A DNA stretch of 10,943 nucleotides from Caulobacteraceae bacterium (GTDB lineage: Bacteria; Pseudomonadota; Alphaproteobacteria; Caulobacterales; Caulobacteraceae), in the NCBI GenBank assembly GCA_947501315.1, contig CANMXH010000068.1, positions 1 to 10,943 of the forward strand. The letters run 5' to 3'. The position numbers were made by a program, and so were the translations under genes. The notes below the pieces were generated by a model. It was not told where the DNA came from, made no database searches, and worked only from the letters and a program-made list of their open reading frames with translations. Positions 1 to 7,698 of this stretch are shown piece after piece (position 1 is the stretch's first letter; every line of letters begins with the position of its first letter).

Positions 1-872
1 ATGCGCTGCACCCCGATGCAGGACTGGCCCGACTGGTAGAAGGCTCCGAAGATGATCCGTTCGGCGGCGTCTTCCAGATCGCTGTCGCGGTCGACGATGA
101 CGGCGGCATTGCCCCCCAGTTCCAGGACCACCTTCTTCTTTCCGGCCCTGGCCTTGAGCGCCCAGCCGACTTCCGGCGAGCCGGTGAAGGACAGCAGTTT
201 GAGCCTGTCGTCGGTGGTGAACAGGTCAGACCCGTCGCGCGTGGCCGGCAAGATGGAAAAGGCCCCCACCGGCAGATCCGTCTCGGCCAGAACCTCGCCG
301 ATGATCAGGGCCCCCAGCGGCGTCCGCGATGCGGGCTTCATCACGAATGGACACCCGACAGCCAGGGCCGGCGCGATCTTGTGAGCGGCCAGATTGAGCG
401 GAAAGTTGAAGGGCGAGATGAAGGAACACGGCCCGATCGGAACCCGTTTCCACATCCCCTGATAGCCCCTCGCCCGGGCCGAAATGTCCAGCGGCTGGAC
501 CTCTCCGGTCATGCGCACCGATTCCTCGGCAGCGATGCGGAAGGTGTCGATCAGTCGGGTCACCTCGCCGCGCGCATCCCGGATCGGCTTTCCGGCCTCG
601 ATGCACAGGGCATGGGCCAGTTCGTCGGCCCGCTCCTGGAAGCGTTTCACACAGTGGGCCAGCACAGCCTGCCGCTCATAGGCCGCCATCCGCGCCATGG
701 GCCCGGTGGCCTCGACCGCCGCGCCGATGGCCCTGTCAATCGTGGCCGCATCGGCCATGGCCACCCGCGTCGCCACCTCGCCGGTGTATTTGTCCATAAC
801 CTCCAGGTCGTGGTTGGGCGTCAGCGGCTCATTGGCCAGATAGAGCGGATAGACGGCTTTCAGGGACGGCAT
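1..872 (-). CDS. Aldehyde dehydrogenase family protein, C-terminus beyond window
   Basis: NAD(P)-dependent oxidation of an aldehyde to the acid, in the cytoplasm. The minus strand from 872 is open to the left edge and gives 290 residues of a family that is usually about 450-500 long, so roughly 60 percent is present. Visible ALDH hallmarks are SPFNFPLN with the oxyanion asparagine at 156, MKPAS at 178-182 in the cofactor fold, FTGS at 229-232, LELGG with the general-base glutamate at 251, and GQSC with the catalytic cysteine at 285. All three catalytic residues are intact. The start at 872 has GGAG about ten bases upstream; an in-frame ATG at 890 would add six residues but lacks a ribosome site. 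It lies about 70 bases downstream of ccmI on the same strand and may be co-transcribed, although no link to heme attachment is evident. The substrate cannot be told from this part. Confidence 0.93.
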   Translation of the reverse strand, partial: MPSLKAVYPLYLANEPLTPNHDLEVMDKYTGEVATRVAMADAATIDRAIGAAVEATGPMARMAAYERQAVLAHCVKRFQERADELAHALCIEAGKPIRDARGEVTRLIDTFRIAAEESVRMTGEVQPLDISARARGYQGMWKRVPIGPCSFISPFNFPLNLAAHKIAPALAVGCPFVMKPASRTPLGALIIGEVLAETDLPVGAFSILPATRDGSDLFTTDDRLKLLSFTGSPEVGWALKARAGKKKVVLELGGNAAVIVDRDSDLEDAAERIIFGAFYQSGQSCIGVQR

Positions 873-945
873 GGGTCGGCGCTCCGGCATGGGTATCGAG
901 GTTAAACCGGCAAGGCTGCGCCGGGCGTGTCGAACCAAGCCCGCG

Positions 946-2142
946 TCAGGCCCCCGGGACGCGAAGGCCTCGCGCCGCTTCCGTCAGGACGGCCTGGTCG
1001 GCCGGCGAGTCCGCAAAGGCGCGCATGCCGTTTCGGAACGCCGCCGCCGCCGCCGCCCCGTCACCCAGCACCATCCGGGCCCGCATCAGCCGCACCCAGC
1101 CGTCACGATCGCGCGGCGAGGCCCTGAGCCGCTCTTCCAGACCGCTAACCATCCCCTGGATCATCGCCTGCTGATCGGCAGGGGCCATGGATTCGGCCTC
1201 CGCGATCTGGGCCGCCGTCGGGCCGGGAATGCCCGGGGGAACCGAAGCGGCCGGCGCACCGGCCGAAGCAGGCCGCAACCGGCCCGATATGTTCTGCCCC
1301 CGCTCACGCGCGAGGTCCTCGACAAACACCCGGACCTCTGCGGCCCAGGGCGCTCCGGCCGGGGCGGAGTTGATCAGGTCGATCCAGGCCGTCATGGCCG
1401 CCTCGCGCTCCCCGCGTTGGTCCATTTCGACAGCGACAAAATAGCGGGCCCTCGGGTCCTGCGGGTCCGCGCGCAGGGCACCGCGGAAGGCGGTCAGGGC
1501 AGCCGGCGTCACCTGGCCGCCGCCGGCCTGGACCAGGGCCTCGCCTTGGGCCGAGAAATGCTCGGCATTGGCAGGTTCCAGGGCCGCGGCACGGCCATAG
1601 GCCTCGGCCGCCTCGGCGAACCGGCCGGTCTGGAAATAGGACCATCCCAGCATCCGCCAGCCGTTGACGTCCTCCGGGGTCTGGCGGAGCTGGGTCTCAA
1701 GCTGGCCAATCATGGCCTGGACATCGGCTCCGGCATGGGCGGCGGCAGCGGGGGCGGTCGCGGTCGCGGCATCGCGCGGCCCGGCACCGGGCAGATCAGG
1801 ACTCCCCAGCAGGGCATAGAGGCCCGTACCGCCGAGGGCGACGACAGCCGCCAGTCCCAGTGCCAGCCGCATCAGGGCCTTCTCGCCCAGGGGCCGCCTG
1901 TCCGGCACCACCTCGATGCCTTCGGCCAGCGCCCGGCGTTCGGTTTCCAGCCGGAGGGCGGCGATATCCTCGGCTGGTGCCGTCCCGGCCTCGGCCTGAC
2001 GATCCAGATCGGCCAGCTGTGCCTTCAGAACCTCCGCAGATGTCATGCGCCGGTCCAGCACGCCACCGGGCCGGATCAGCGGTATCGTCAGTCCGACCAC
2101 GGCCAGGGCGATCATCACGGTCAGGACAATCCAGAGGATCAT
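946..2142 (-). CDS. ccmI: Cytochrome c biogenesis protein CcmI (CycH-like)
   Basis: In System I cytochrome c maturation CcmI is the membrane chaperone that holds the C-terminal helix of the apocytochrome and delivers it to the CcmF-CcmH heme lyase. The 398-residue protein has an N-terminal membrane helix (about 2-23), a cytoplasmic charged stretch with LADLDRQ near 43-49, a second helix (about 91-112), an Ala/Pro-rich linker (120-140) and a periplasmic tetratricopeptide region (about 140-280, with GWRMLGWSYFQTGRFAEA at 161-178). A second TPR-like segment follows near 325-375. This is the usual two-helix plus TPR layout, at a length typical of alphaproteobacterial CcmI. Its ATG overlaps the ccmH stop by four bases, which suggests translational coupling. 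An alanine run at 363-368 comes from a CGC/GCC trinucleotide tract. Identity rests on the architecture and on its place after ccmH. Confidence 0.93.
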   Translation of the reverse strand: MILWIVLTVMIALAVVGLTIPLIRPGGVLDRRMTSAEVLKAQLADLDRQAEAGTAPAEDIAALRLETERRALAEGIEVVPDRRPLGEKALMRLALGLAAVVALGGTGLYALLGSPDLPGAGPRDAATATAPAAAAHAGADVQAMIGQLETQLRQTPEDVNGWRMLGWSYFQTGRFAEAAEAYGRAAALEPANAEHFSAQGEALVQAGGGQVTPAALTAFRGALRADPQDPRARYFVAVEMDQRGEREAAMTAWIDLINSAPAGAPWAAEVRVFVEDLARERGQNISGRLRPASAGAPAASVPPGIPGPTAAQIAEAESMAPADQQAMIQGMVSGLEERLRASPRDRDGWVRLMRARMVLGDGAAAAAAFRNGMRAFADSPADQAVLTEAARGLRVPGA

Positions 2143-2612
2143 GGGGCGTCACCGGTTTTCAGAATGTCGGCGAGTGTGCGTTGCTCCTCGGCCGTCAGGG
2201 GGGTGGGTTCGGCCGCGCTCGCCCGGCCGCGCCGGCGCAGATAGAGGGCCAGGCCGAGTCCGCCGGGGATCAACACCAGCAGGGGCGCGCTCCACAGCAG
2301 GATGGTCTGCATGTCCAGCGGCGGCTTGAGCAGCACGAAATTGCCGTAGCGGGCGACGACATAGGCCATCACCTCTTCATTCGTGTCGCCCGCCGTCAGC
2401 CGTTCGCGCACAATGGCGCGCAGGTCCGCCGCCAGGGGGGCGTCGGAGTCGTCGATCGACTGGTTCTGGCAGACCACACAGCGCAGTTCCTGGCTGATCT
2501 CCCGCGCCCGGGCCTCCAGCACGGGATCAGCCAGCTGTTCCTCCGGCAGCACCGCCGCAGCCGGACCGGCCATCAGCAGGGCGCAGACAAGACCGAGGAC
2601 CAGGCGTCTCAT
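2139..2612 (-). CDS. ccmH: Cytochrome c maturation protein CcmH (CcmH/CycL/NrfF type)
   Basis: Periplasmic membrane-anchored thiol oxidoreductase that keeps the CXXCH cysteines of apocytochromes c reduced and works in the heme lyase complex with CcmF and CcmI. The 157-residue product has a signal peptide (MRRLVLGLVCALLMAGPAAA, 1-20), the family motif LRCVVC with C45 and C48, QNQSI just after it, and a C-terminal membrane helix (about 103-125) followed by RRRGR. It is the short one-domain form, with the TPR part on the separate CcmI, as is common in alphaproteobacteria. I chose ATG 2612 rather than the longer in-frame start at 2660, because 2612 begins directly with the signal peptide and overlaps the ccmG stop by four bases, like the other junctions in this operon. 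Confidence 0.94.
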   Translation of the reverse strand: MRRLVLGLVCALLMAGPAAAVLPEEQLADPVLEARAREISQELRCVVCQNQSIDDSDAPLAADLRAIVRERLTAGDTNEEVMAYVVARYGNFVLLKPPLDMQTILLWSAPLLVLIPGGLGLALYLRRRGRASAAEPTPLTAEEQRTLADILKTGDAP

Positions 2613-3145
2613 GTCTCTTGCTCCAGCCGGTCCAGCATCGGTTGCAGGGTCCCGGACCATACCTCAGGCGTGATCGGACCGACGTGGCGGTAACGAACCC
2701 GGCCATGGCCATCGATGACGAAGGTCTCGGGAGCACCGGTCACGCCGAAATCGATGCCCGTACGGCCGGTCGGATCTGACCCGATCAGAGTGTAGGGATT
2801 GCCGCGCTGGGCCAGCCATTCGGTGCCGGCAGCGGGCTCGTCCTTCCAGTCCAGCCCGTGGATGGTGACACCCTGCGCCTGCAGGCGCAGCAGCATCGGA
2901 TGCTCGATGACGCAGGCCACACACCAGGAAGCGAACACGTTCAGCAGCACCGGCTTGCCGGTAAAGTCCGATGAGGCCAGCCCCACGGCTTCCGACGGCG
3001 GCAGGCCAGGCAGGTCGAAGACCGGAACGGGCCTGTCGATCAACATTGACGGCAGGATGCTGGGATCGCGCCGCAAACCCAGTCCGAGGGCCGCGGCGAC
3101 CATCAGGAACAGGGCGATGGGAATGATGAAGCCCAGCCGCCTCAT
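2609..3145 (-). CDS. ccmG: Thiol:disulfide interchange protein CcmG/DsbE
   Basis: Membrane-tethered periplasmic thioredoxin-fold protein that reduces apocytochrome c or CcmH thiols before heme attachment. It has 178 residues: an N-terminal anchor helix (about 5-24), then a thioredoxin-like domain. The active site is ASWCVAC with C75 and C78, and the cis-proline loop is GVTGAPETFVIDG with P139. The spacing between active site and cis-proline, and the phrase GAPETF, are characteristic of the CcmG/DsbE group rather than of general thioredoxins. The ATG overlaps the ccmF stop by four bases, and the stop overlaps the ccmH start in the same way, so the gene is embedded in the ccmFGHI operon. Confidence 0.95.
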   Translation of the reverse strand: MRRLGFIIPIALFLMVAAALGLGLRRDPSILPSMLIDRPVPVFDLPGLPPSEAVGLASSDFTGKPVLLNVFASWCVACVIEHPMLLRLQAQGVTIHGLDWKDEPAAGTEWLAQRGNPYTLIGSDPTGRTGIDFGVTGAPETFVIDGHGRVRYRHVGPITPEVWSGTLQPMLDRLEQET

Positions 3146-5121
3146 GCCGTGGCCTCCCCGGTCTTGGCCGGAGCCGTCTTGCGGGCGGGCATGGCCAGTC
3201 GCAGGCGGCGGTCAGACAGCGACAGGGCACCGCCCAGCGCCATGATCATCGCCCCGCCCCAGATCCATCCGACCAATGGATGCCACCACAGCCGGACCGT
3301 GGCGGCCCCCGGGGTCGCGCTCTCACCCACCGAAATATAGAGATTGCCCATCGCCTCGCCGTGAATCCCGGCCTCGGTCGTCTGGGACTGACTGGACGGA
3401 TAGAAGCGTTTCTCGGACACCATCAGGAACGGCCGCCCCTGCCCTTCAATGCGGAAACGCCCCTGCTCCGCCTGATAGTTCGGCCCTGTTGCCGCGCCGA
3501 GCGCATCCAGGGTGATGCGGCGTCCCGCGAACTCGATGGTCTGGCCGGGAACCATGGTCACGACCTCGCTGGCCGTCCAGGCGGTGATGGCCGTGATCCC
3601 GATGGTGCTGACGCCGAGGCCCGCGTGCGCGATCGCGACGCCCCAGACTGCCAGAGGCGTGGTCCGGATCAGTCGGCCGGTTTCGGCCCCCTTGCGACCC
3701 AGGCCCCAGCGCCGCACCAGCAGCATGAAGGATGCTGCGACCAGCCAGACCCCGAGCGCAATCCCCAGGGCCGCCCCGAGCTTGGCGAGACCGAAGGCCA
3801 GGGCGCCGATGCCCGCAGCCGCGACCGTAATGATGATCGGCCAACGCAGCCGCACCAGGGCCGCCTGCACCGTGTCACGCTTCCAGTTCAGGATGGGCCC
3901 GAAAGCCACCAGCACCAGCAGCGGGATGAACAAGGGTACGAAGGTCATGTTGTAGTACGGCGGTCCGACCGAAATCTTGTCGCCGTTCAGCACATCGATG
4001 AACACCGGATAGAAGGTGCCAAGGAAGACCGTGGCCGTCGCAGCCAGCAGGAACAGATTGTTCAGCGTGATCCCGGCCTCGCGCGACAGGGGCGAGAACA
4101 GGGCCCCCGTGCGCATCGCCGGAGCCCGCCAGGCATAGAGGGCCAGCGCCGCACCCGTCGCGATCAGGATGAAGACGAGAATATAGGCCCCGCGCTCCGG
4201 ATCGACGGCGAAGGCATGCACACTGGTAAGGACACCCGACCGGACGAGGAAGGTACCGATCATACTAAGCGAGAACGTCAGCACCGACAGCAGGATAGTC
4301 CAGCTGATCAGGGCCCCGCGCTTCTCCAGCACCATGGCCGAATGCAACAGGGCCGTACCCATGAGCCAGGGCATCAGCGAGGCGTTCTCTACCGGGTCCC
4401 AGAACCACCAGCCGCCCCAGCCGAGCTCGTAATAGGCCCACCAGCTGCCGAGGGCGATGCCGATGGTCAGGGAAATCCAGGCGGACAGGACCCAGGGACG
4501 GACCCAGCGCGCCCAGGCCGCATCCACCCGCCCCTCGATCAGGGCCGCGACCGCAAAGGCAAAGGCGACCGAAAAGCCGACATAGCCGAGGTAGAGCAGC
4601 GGCGGATGCATGACGAGGCCGGGGTCTTGCAGCAGCGGATTCAACTCCGTGCCGTCCAGGGGAATGGGGCTCAGCCGCGAGAAGGGATTGGAGGTGAACA
4701 GGCTGAAACCGATGAAGGCCGCGCTCAGCAGACCCTGCACCGCCAGCACTCGCGCCTGCAGCGTCTCGCGAAGGGAGCGGCCGAAGAAGGCGAGCGCACC
4801 ACCGTGCAGGGCGAGGATCAGCACCCAAAGCAGCATGGAGCCCTCGTGGCTGCCCCATGTGGCGGCAAACCGGTACGGCAGGGGCTGGGTGCTGTGGCTG
4901 TGTTTGGCCACCAGTTCGACGGAGAAATCCATTGTCACATAGGCAGTGGCGAGTGCCCCGAAGGCGAGGACGACAAACGCCATCTGCAGCAGGGCCGAGG
5001 CCCGGCCCAGGGACATCAGGACTGAATCGCCCCGGTGGGCTCCCACCAGTGGGGCAACCCCCTGAACCAGTCCGAGCATGAAGGCGAGGATCAGCGCCAG
5101 CTGGCCGATTTCCGCGCTCAT
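3142..5121 (-). CDS. ccmF: Heme lyase subunit CcmF
   Basis: Large inner-membrane core of the System I heme lyase, which takes heme from CcmE and joins it to the CXXCH cysteines of apocytochromes c on the periplasmic side. The 659-residue protein is almost entirely membrane helices. It contains the tryptophan-rich WWD heme-handling motif GWGGWWFWDPVENAS (234-248) and histidines at 172 (VMHPPLLY), 260 (LLHSAM), 302 (SVHAFA) and 499 (AIAHAGLG), which match the conserved heme-ligand histidines of the family. Length is normal. The ATG at 5121 is preceded directly by an in-frame TGA, so it is the first possible start, with GGAGG (5132-5136, read on the minus strand) ten bases ahead. It is the first gene of the ccmFGHI run and is divergent from the redox operon at 5244. 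ccmE, often found immediately upstream, is not here. Confidence 0.97.
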   Translation of the reverse strand: MSAEIGQLALILAFMLGLVQGVAPLVGAHRGDSVLMSLGRASALLQMAFVVLAFGALATAYVTMDFSVELVAKHSHSTQPLPYRFAATWGSHEGSMLLWVLILALHGGALAFFGRSLRETLQARVLAVQGLLSAAFIGFSLFTSNPFSRLSPIPLDGTELNPLLQDPGLVMHPPLLYLGYVGFSVAFAFAVAALIEGRVDAAWARWVRPWVLSAWISLTIGIALGSWWAYYELGWGGWWFWDPVENASLMPWLMGTALLHSAMVLEKRGALISWTILLSVLTFSLSMIGTFLVRSGVLTSVHAFAVDPERGAYILVFILIATGAALALYAWRAPAMRTGALFSPLSREAGITLNNLFLLAATATVFLGTFYPVFIDVLNGDKISVGPPYYNMTFVPLFIPLLVLVAFGPILNWKRDTVQAALVRLRWPIIITVAAAGIGALAFGLAKLGAALGIALGVWLVAASFMLLVRRWGLGRKGAETGRLIRTTPLAVWGVAIAHAGLGVSTIGITAITAWTASEVVTMVPGQTIEFAGRRITLDALGAATGPNYQAEQGRFRIEGQGRPFLMVSEKRFYPSSQSQTTEAGIHGEAMGNLYISVGESATPGAATVRLWWHPLVGWIWGGAMIMALGGALSLSDRRLRLAMPARKTAPAKTGEATA

Positions 5122-5243
5122 TCAATATGGTCCTCCACCCTAACTATACTGTAGCGAGCAGCGCCCCTATGGTAAAGCTGCACGGGAGATGGGCCGGAGC
5201 GGCATGATGTGCCGATCATGGTCCAGGCGCGACACAGGGGGAC
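5122..5243. promoter_or_regulatory. Divergent promoter region between ccmF and the redox operon
   Basis: These 122 non-coding bases must hold the starts of transcription for both ccmFGHI (leftward) and the three-gene redox operon (rightward). An AT-rich patch at 5141-5150 contains TATACT on the plus strand (5145-5150) and TATAGT on the minus strand (5143-5148), each one base away from a TATAAT box. No convincing -35 partner is seen in either direction. The minus-strand box would also put the transcript start very close to the ccmF ribosome site, so these are candidates only. The arrangement would allow joint control of cytochrome maturation and the decaheme chain. Confidence 0.45.
5203..5220. 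promoter_or_regulatory. Inverted repeat CATGAT-N6-ATCATG, possible operator
   Basis: A perfect inverted repeat with six-base arms and a six-base spacer ends 23 bases before the GTG start of the flavoprotein-ferredoxin gene. The half sites resemble those of FNR/CRP-type sites (TGAT and ATCA), but the spacing is two bases longer than the TTGAT-N4-ATCAA FNR box, so it should not be called an FNR site. Six-base arms can arise by chance, and the role is not established. Confidence 0.3.
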
Positions 5244-7694
5244 GTGGTGGAGGGGGTCCATCGGATCGCCATCTTGGGCTCTGGGCCCGCCGGTCTGAGT
5301 GCGGCCGCGCACGCGGCTGCCCGCGGCCTGAGCCACATTCTGATCGAGAAGTCGGACCATCTGTCTGACACCATCTTCCGCTACCAGCGCGGCAAGCACA
5401 TCATGGCCACCCCCAGCCAGCTGGTCGTGCGCGCGGACGTCAGCTTCGAACCGGGCAAGCGCGAGACGATCCTCGACACCTGGTCGAGCGAGGCGGCGAA
5501 GCACAAGGTCAACGTCCGCTTCCACGCCGAGGTCAAATCCATCACGGGTGCGAAGGGCAATTTCAGCATCGCCCTGTCCGACGGTTCGGCGGTCCGTGCC
5601 GAGACGATCGTTCTGGCCATCGGCACCCAGGGCAACCCGAACCTGATGTCCTGTGAGGGCGGCGGGCTGTCCCACATCCAGTACCAGCTCGACGACCCCG
5701 CCGAATATGTCGACGAACATATCTGCGTCATCGGTGGCGGCGACGCCGGGATCGAGAACGCCTTGGGCCTGATCGCCGACCGGGCGCAGGGCAATACGGT
5801 GACCCTCGTCAACCGCGGGGCCGACTTCGCCCGGGCCAAGGACGCCAACGCCAAGGCGATCCTGGCGGCGCAAGAAGCCGGCCAAATCACCCTGCTGACC
5901 AAGGCGGAGACCACCCTGATTGAGCCGGGCTGGATCACGGTCGACACCCCGGAAGGTGCCACACGTTTCCAGTGCGACCGGGTCATCGCACGCCTCGGCT
6001 CGGCCCCGCCGCGCAAATTCGTGGAATCGATCGGTCTGGAGTTCACCAGCGCGGCGCGCGAGGCCTTCCCCAAGCTGTCGCCGACCTTCGAAAGCACCGT
6101 GCCGGGCATCTATGTGATCGGGGCGCTGGCCGGCTATCCACTGATCAAACACTGCATTAACCAGGGCTATGACGTCGTCGAATACATCGGCGGCGCGGTC
6201 GATCTGAAGCCTGCCGACGAGCCCATCCTGGAGGCCCGGCTCAAGGGCCTGCCCGGCAACCGGTCCGTCGGCGAATGGCTGGAGTTCCTGCGTCAGGAAA
6301 TCGAGATTCTGCGCGGACTTTCGCCGCTGCAAATGCGGGAATTCCTGCTGGATTCCGAAGTCCGCGCCTACAAGGCCGGCGACATCATCTTCAAGCGGAA
6401 CTCGGTCGGCTCCTCGTTATTCGGCATTGCCTCCGGATCGGTGGAGGTCGAGGTTGGAAACGCAAAGAAGCGGCTGACCGTGCCGATCCCACAGGGATCG
6501 ATCGTCGGCGAGGTCGGACTGATCTCGGGCCGCCCCCGAGGCGCCACCGTCCGGGCCGCCGAGCCCAGCATCCTGCTGGAAATCCCGCGCATTGCCGCGC
6601 TGCGCCTGATGGCCTCGGTCAAGGAGGCGCGCGACACAGTCAACCGCATCACCACCGAACGCCAGCTGCTGCAGATGTTCGGCTCCGGCCTGACGCCCGC
6701 CGACCTTGCGGATGTGCTGGAGACGGCCGAGATCCGCCAGGTGAAGACCGGCGAGACCATCATCCGCGAAGGCGAGGACGGCTACGACATCTTTGTCGTC
6801 CGCTCGGGAAGCATGGTGGTTGAGAAGGAGATCGGCGGAAAGCCGGTCTTCCTGTCCTATCTGCCGGCGGGCTCCTATGTCGGGGAGATGGCCCTGGTCG
6901 ACGGCGGAAGGCGCAGCGCCACGGTCCAGGCCGCGATCCGCTCTGAAGTGGTCAGGCTGGATGGGGACCGTTTCCGCGACCTGCTGAAGCGCAAACCGGA
7001 GCTGGAGGAAAAGCTCCGGGCCGATATGGCCGACCGCCGCAAGATCAACGGCTACATCGAGGAGCAGAAGGGCAAGTTCGGCGACGTCGTTGACATGTAC
7101 AGCGCCGTGGCCGACTTCCTCGTCGACCAGGGCATCGGCGAGGCCACGGACGTCCTGCTGATCGACGAGACCCTCTGCATCGGCTGCGACAACTGCGAGA
7201 AAGCCTGCGCCGACGTTCACGACGGCCTGTCGCGGCTGGACCGCGAGGCGGGCCGTACCTACGCCCATCTGCACGTGCCAACCTCGTGCCGGCACTGCGA
7301 ACATCCGTACTGCATGACCGACTGCCCGCCCAATGCGATCCATCGCGGTCCGGACGGTGAGGTCTTCATCGACGAGACCTGCATCGGCTGCGGCAACTGC
7401 CAGCGGAACTGCCCCTATGACGTGATCCGCATGGACTCGCGTCCGCCGGACAAGCCCGACCTGATCTCCTGGCTGTTGTTCGGCATCGGACCCGGGCCGG
7501 GCGAACCCGACGAGGCCTGGCGCGCGAAGAACAAGCCCAAGGGTGCCGAGCCGCCCAAGGTCGCCATCAAATGCGACATGTGCATCGGCAAGGCGGGCGG
7601 CCCGGCCTGCGTCCGCGCCTGTCCGACCGGTGCGGCGATCCGGGTGTCGCCCGAGGAGTTCCTGACCGTCAAACGCATGAACAGGGGCGAATAG
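5244..7694 (+). CDS. FAD/NAD(P) reductase - two cNMP-binding domains - 4x[4Fe-4S] ferredoxin fusion
   Basis: Predicted cytoplasmic NAD(P)H-linked flavin/iron-sulfur protein, 816 residues. Residues 1-310 form a thioredoxin-reductase/YpdA-like two-dinucleotide fold: FAD motif GSGPAG (12-17), LAIGTQGNP (124-132), NAD(P) motif GGGDAG (164-169) and the second FAD motif GIYVIGALAG (288-297). No redox CXXC is present. Two cyclic-nucleotide-binding domains follow (about 357-465 and 480-590), with phosphate-binding cassettes GEVGLISGRPRGATV (422-436) and GEMALVDGGRRSATV (547-561), each keeping the key Glu and Arg. Residues 640-800 are a DmsB/NrfC-like ferredoxin with four cysteine sets at 645/648/651/655, 682/685/690/694, 713/716/719/723 and 777/780/789/793. 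There is no signal peptide. An in-frame stop at 5205 limits the start to GTG 5244 or GTG 5247; AGGGGG at 5236-5241 fits 5247 slightly better. It is the first gene of the operon, four bases before the next. Probable role: electron input or output module for the membrane cytochrome b, gated by a cyclic nucleotide (inference). Confidence 0.9.
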   Translation: MVEGVHRIAILGSGPAGLSAAAHAAARGLSHILIEKSDHLSDTIFRYQRGKHIMATPSQLVVRADVSFEPGKRETILDTWSSEAAKHKVNVRFHAEVKSITGAKGNFSIALSDGSAVRAETIVLAIGTQGNPNLMSCEGGGLSHIQYQLDDPAEYVDEHICVIGGGDAGIENALGLIADRAQGNTVTLVNRGADFARAKDANAKAILAAQEAGQITLLTKAETTLIEPGWITVDTPEGATRFQCDRVIARLGSAPPRKFVESIGLEFTSAAREAFPKLSPTFESTVPGIYVIGALAGYPLIKHCINQGYDVVEYIGGAVDLKPADEPILEARLKGLPGNRSVGEWLEFLRQEIEILRGLSPLQMREFLLDSEVRAYKAGDIIFKRNSVGSSLFGIASGSVEVEVGNAKKRLTVPIPQGSIVGEVGLISGRPRGATVRAAEPSILLEIPRIAALRLMASVKEARDTVNRITTERQLLQMFGSGLTPADLADVLETAEIRQVKTGETIIREGEDGYDIFVVRSGSMVVEKEIGGKPVFLSYLPAGSYVGEMALVDGGRRSATVQAAIRSEVVRLDGDRFRDLLKRKPELEEKLRADMADRRKINGYIEEQKGKFGDVVDMYSAVADFLVDQGIGEATDVLLIDETLCIGCDNCEKACADVHDGLSRLDREAGRTYAHLHVPTSCRHCEHPYCMTDCPPNAIHRGPDGEVFIDETCIGCGNCQRNCPYDVIRMDSRPPDKPDLISWLLFGIGPGPGEPDEAWRAKNKPKGAEPPKVAIKCDMCIGKAGGPACVRACPTGAAIRVSPEEFLTVKRMNRGE

Positions 7695-7698
7695 ACCC

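Noticed and set aside
907..924. Hairpin CCGGC-N8-GCCGG between ccmI and the aldehyde dehydrogenase gene
   Set aside because: A five-base stem with an eight-base loop and only three Ts after it is too weak to call a terminator.
871..2244. 457-codon open frame on the plus strand opposite ccmI
   Set aside because: It is rich in Arg, Gly and Pro with no recognisable domain, and is the antisense of a clear CcmI. Long antisense frames are expected in high-GC coding DNA.
2613..2660. 16-residue N-terminal extension of CcmH
   Set aside because: It would bury the signal peptide and overlap ccmG deeply. ATG 2612 gives the same four-base overlap seen at the other ccm junctions.
3280..5025. 581-codon open frame on the plus strand opposite ccmF
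   Set aside because: Its composition is dominated by Arg, Gln, Gly and Asp and mirrors the hydrophobic codons of ccmF on the other strand.
5203..5220. FNR box reading of the repeat before the flavoprotein gene
   Set aside because: The half sites are six rather than four bases apart and lack the outer TT/AA pairs, so it does not meet the FNR consensus.
5118..6332. 404-codon minus-strand frame opposite the flavin domain
   Set aside because: The opposite strand encodes intact FAD and NAD(P) motifs. This frame shows no family features and would also overlap ccmF.
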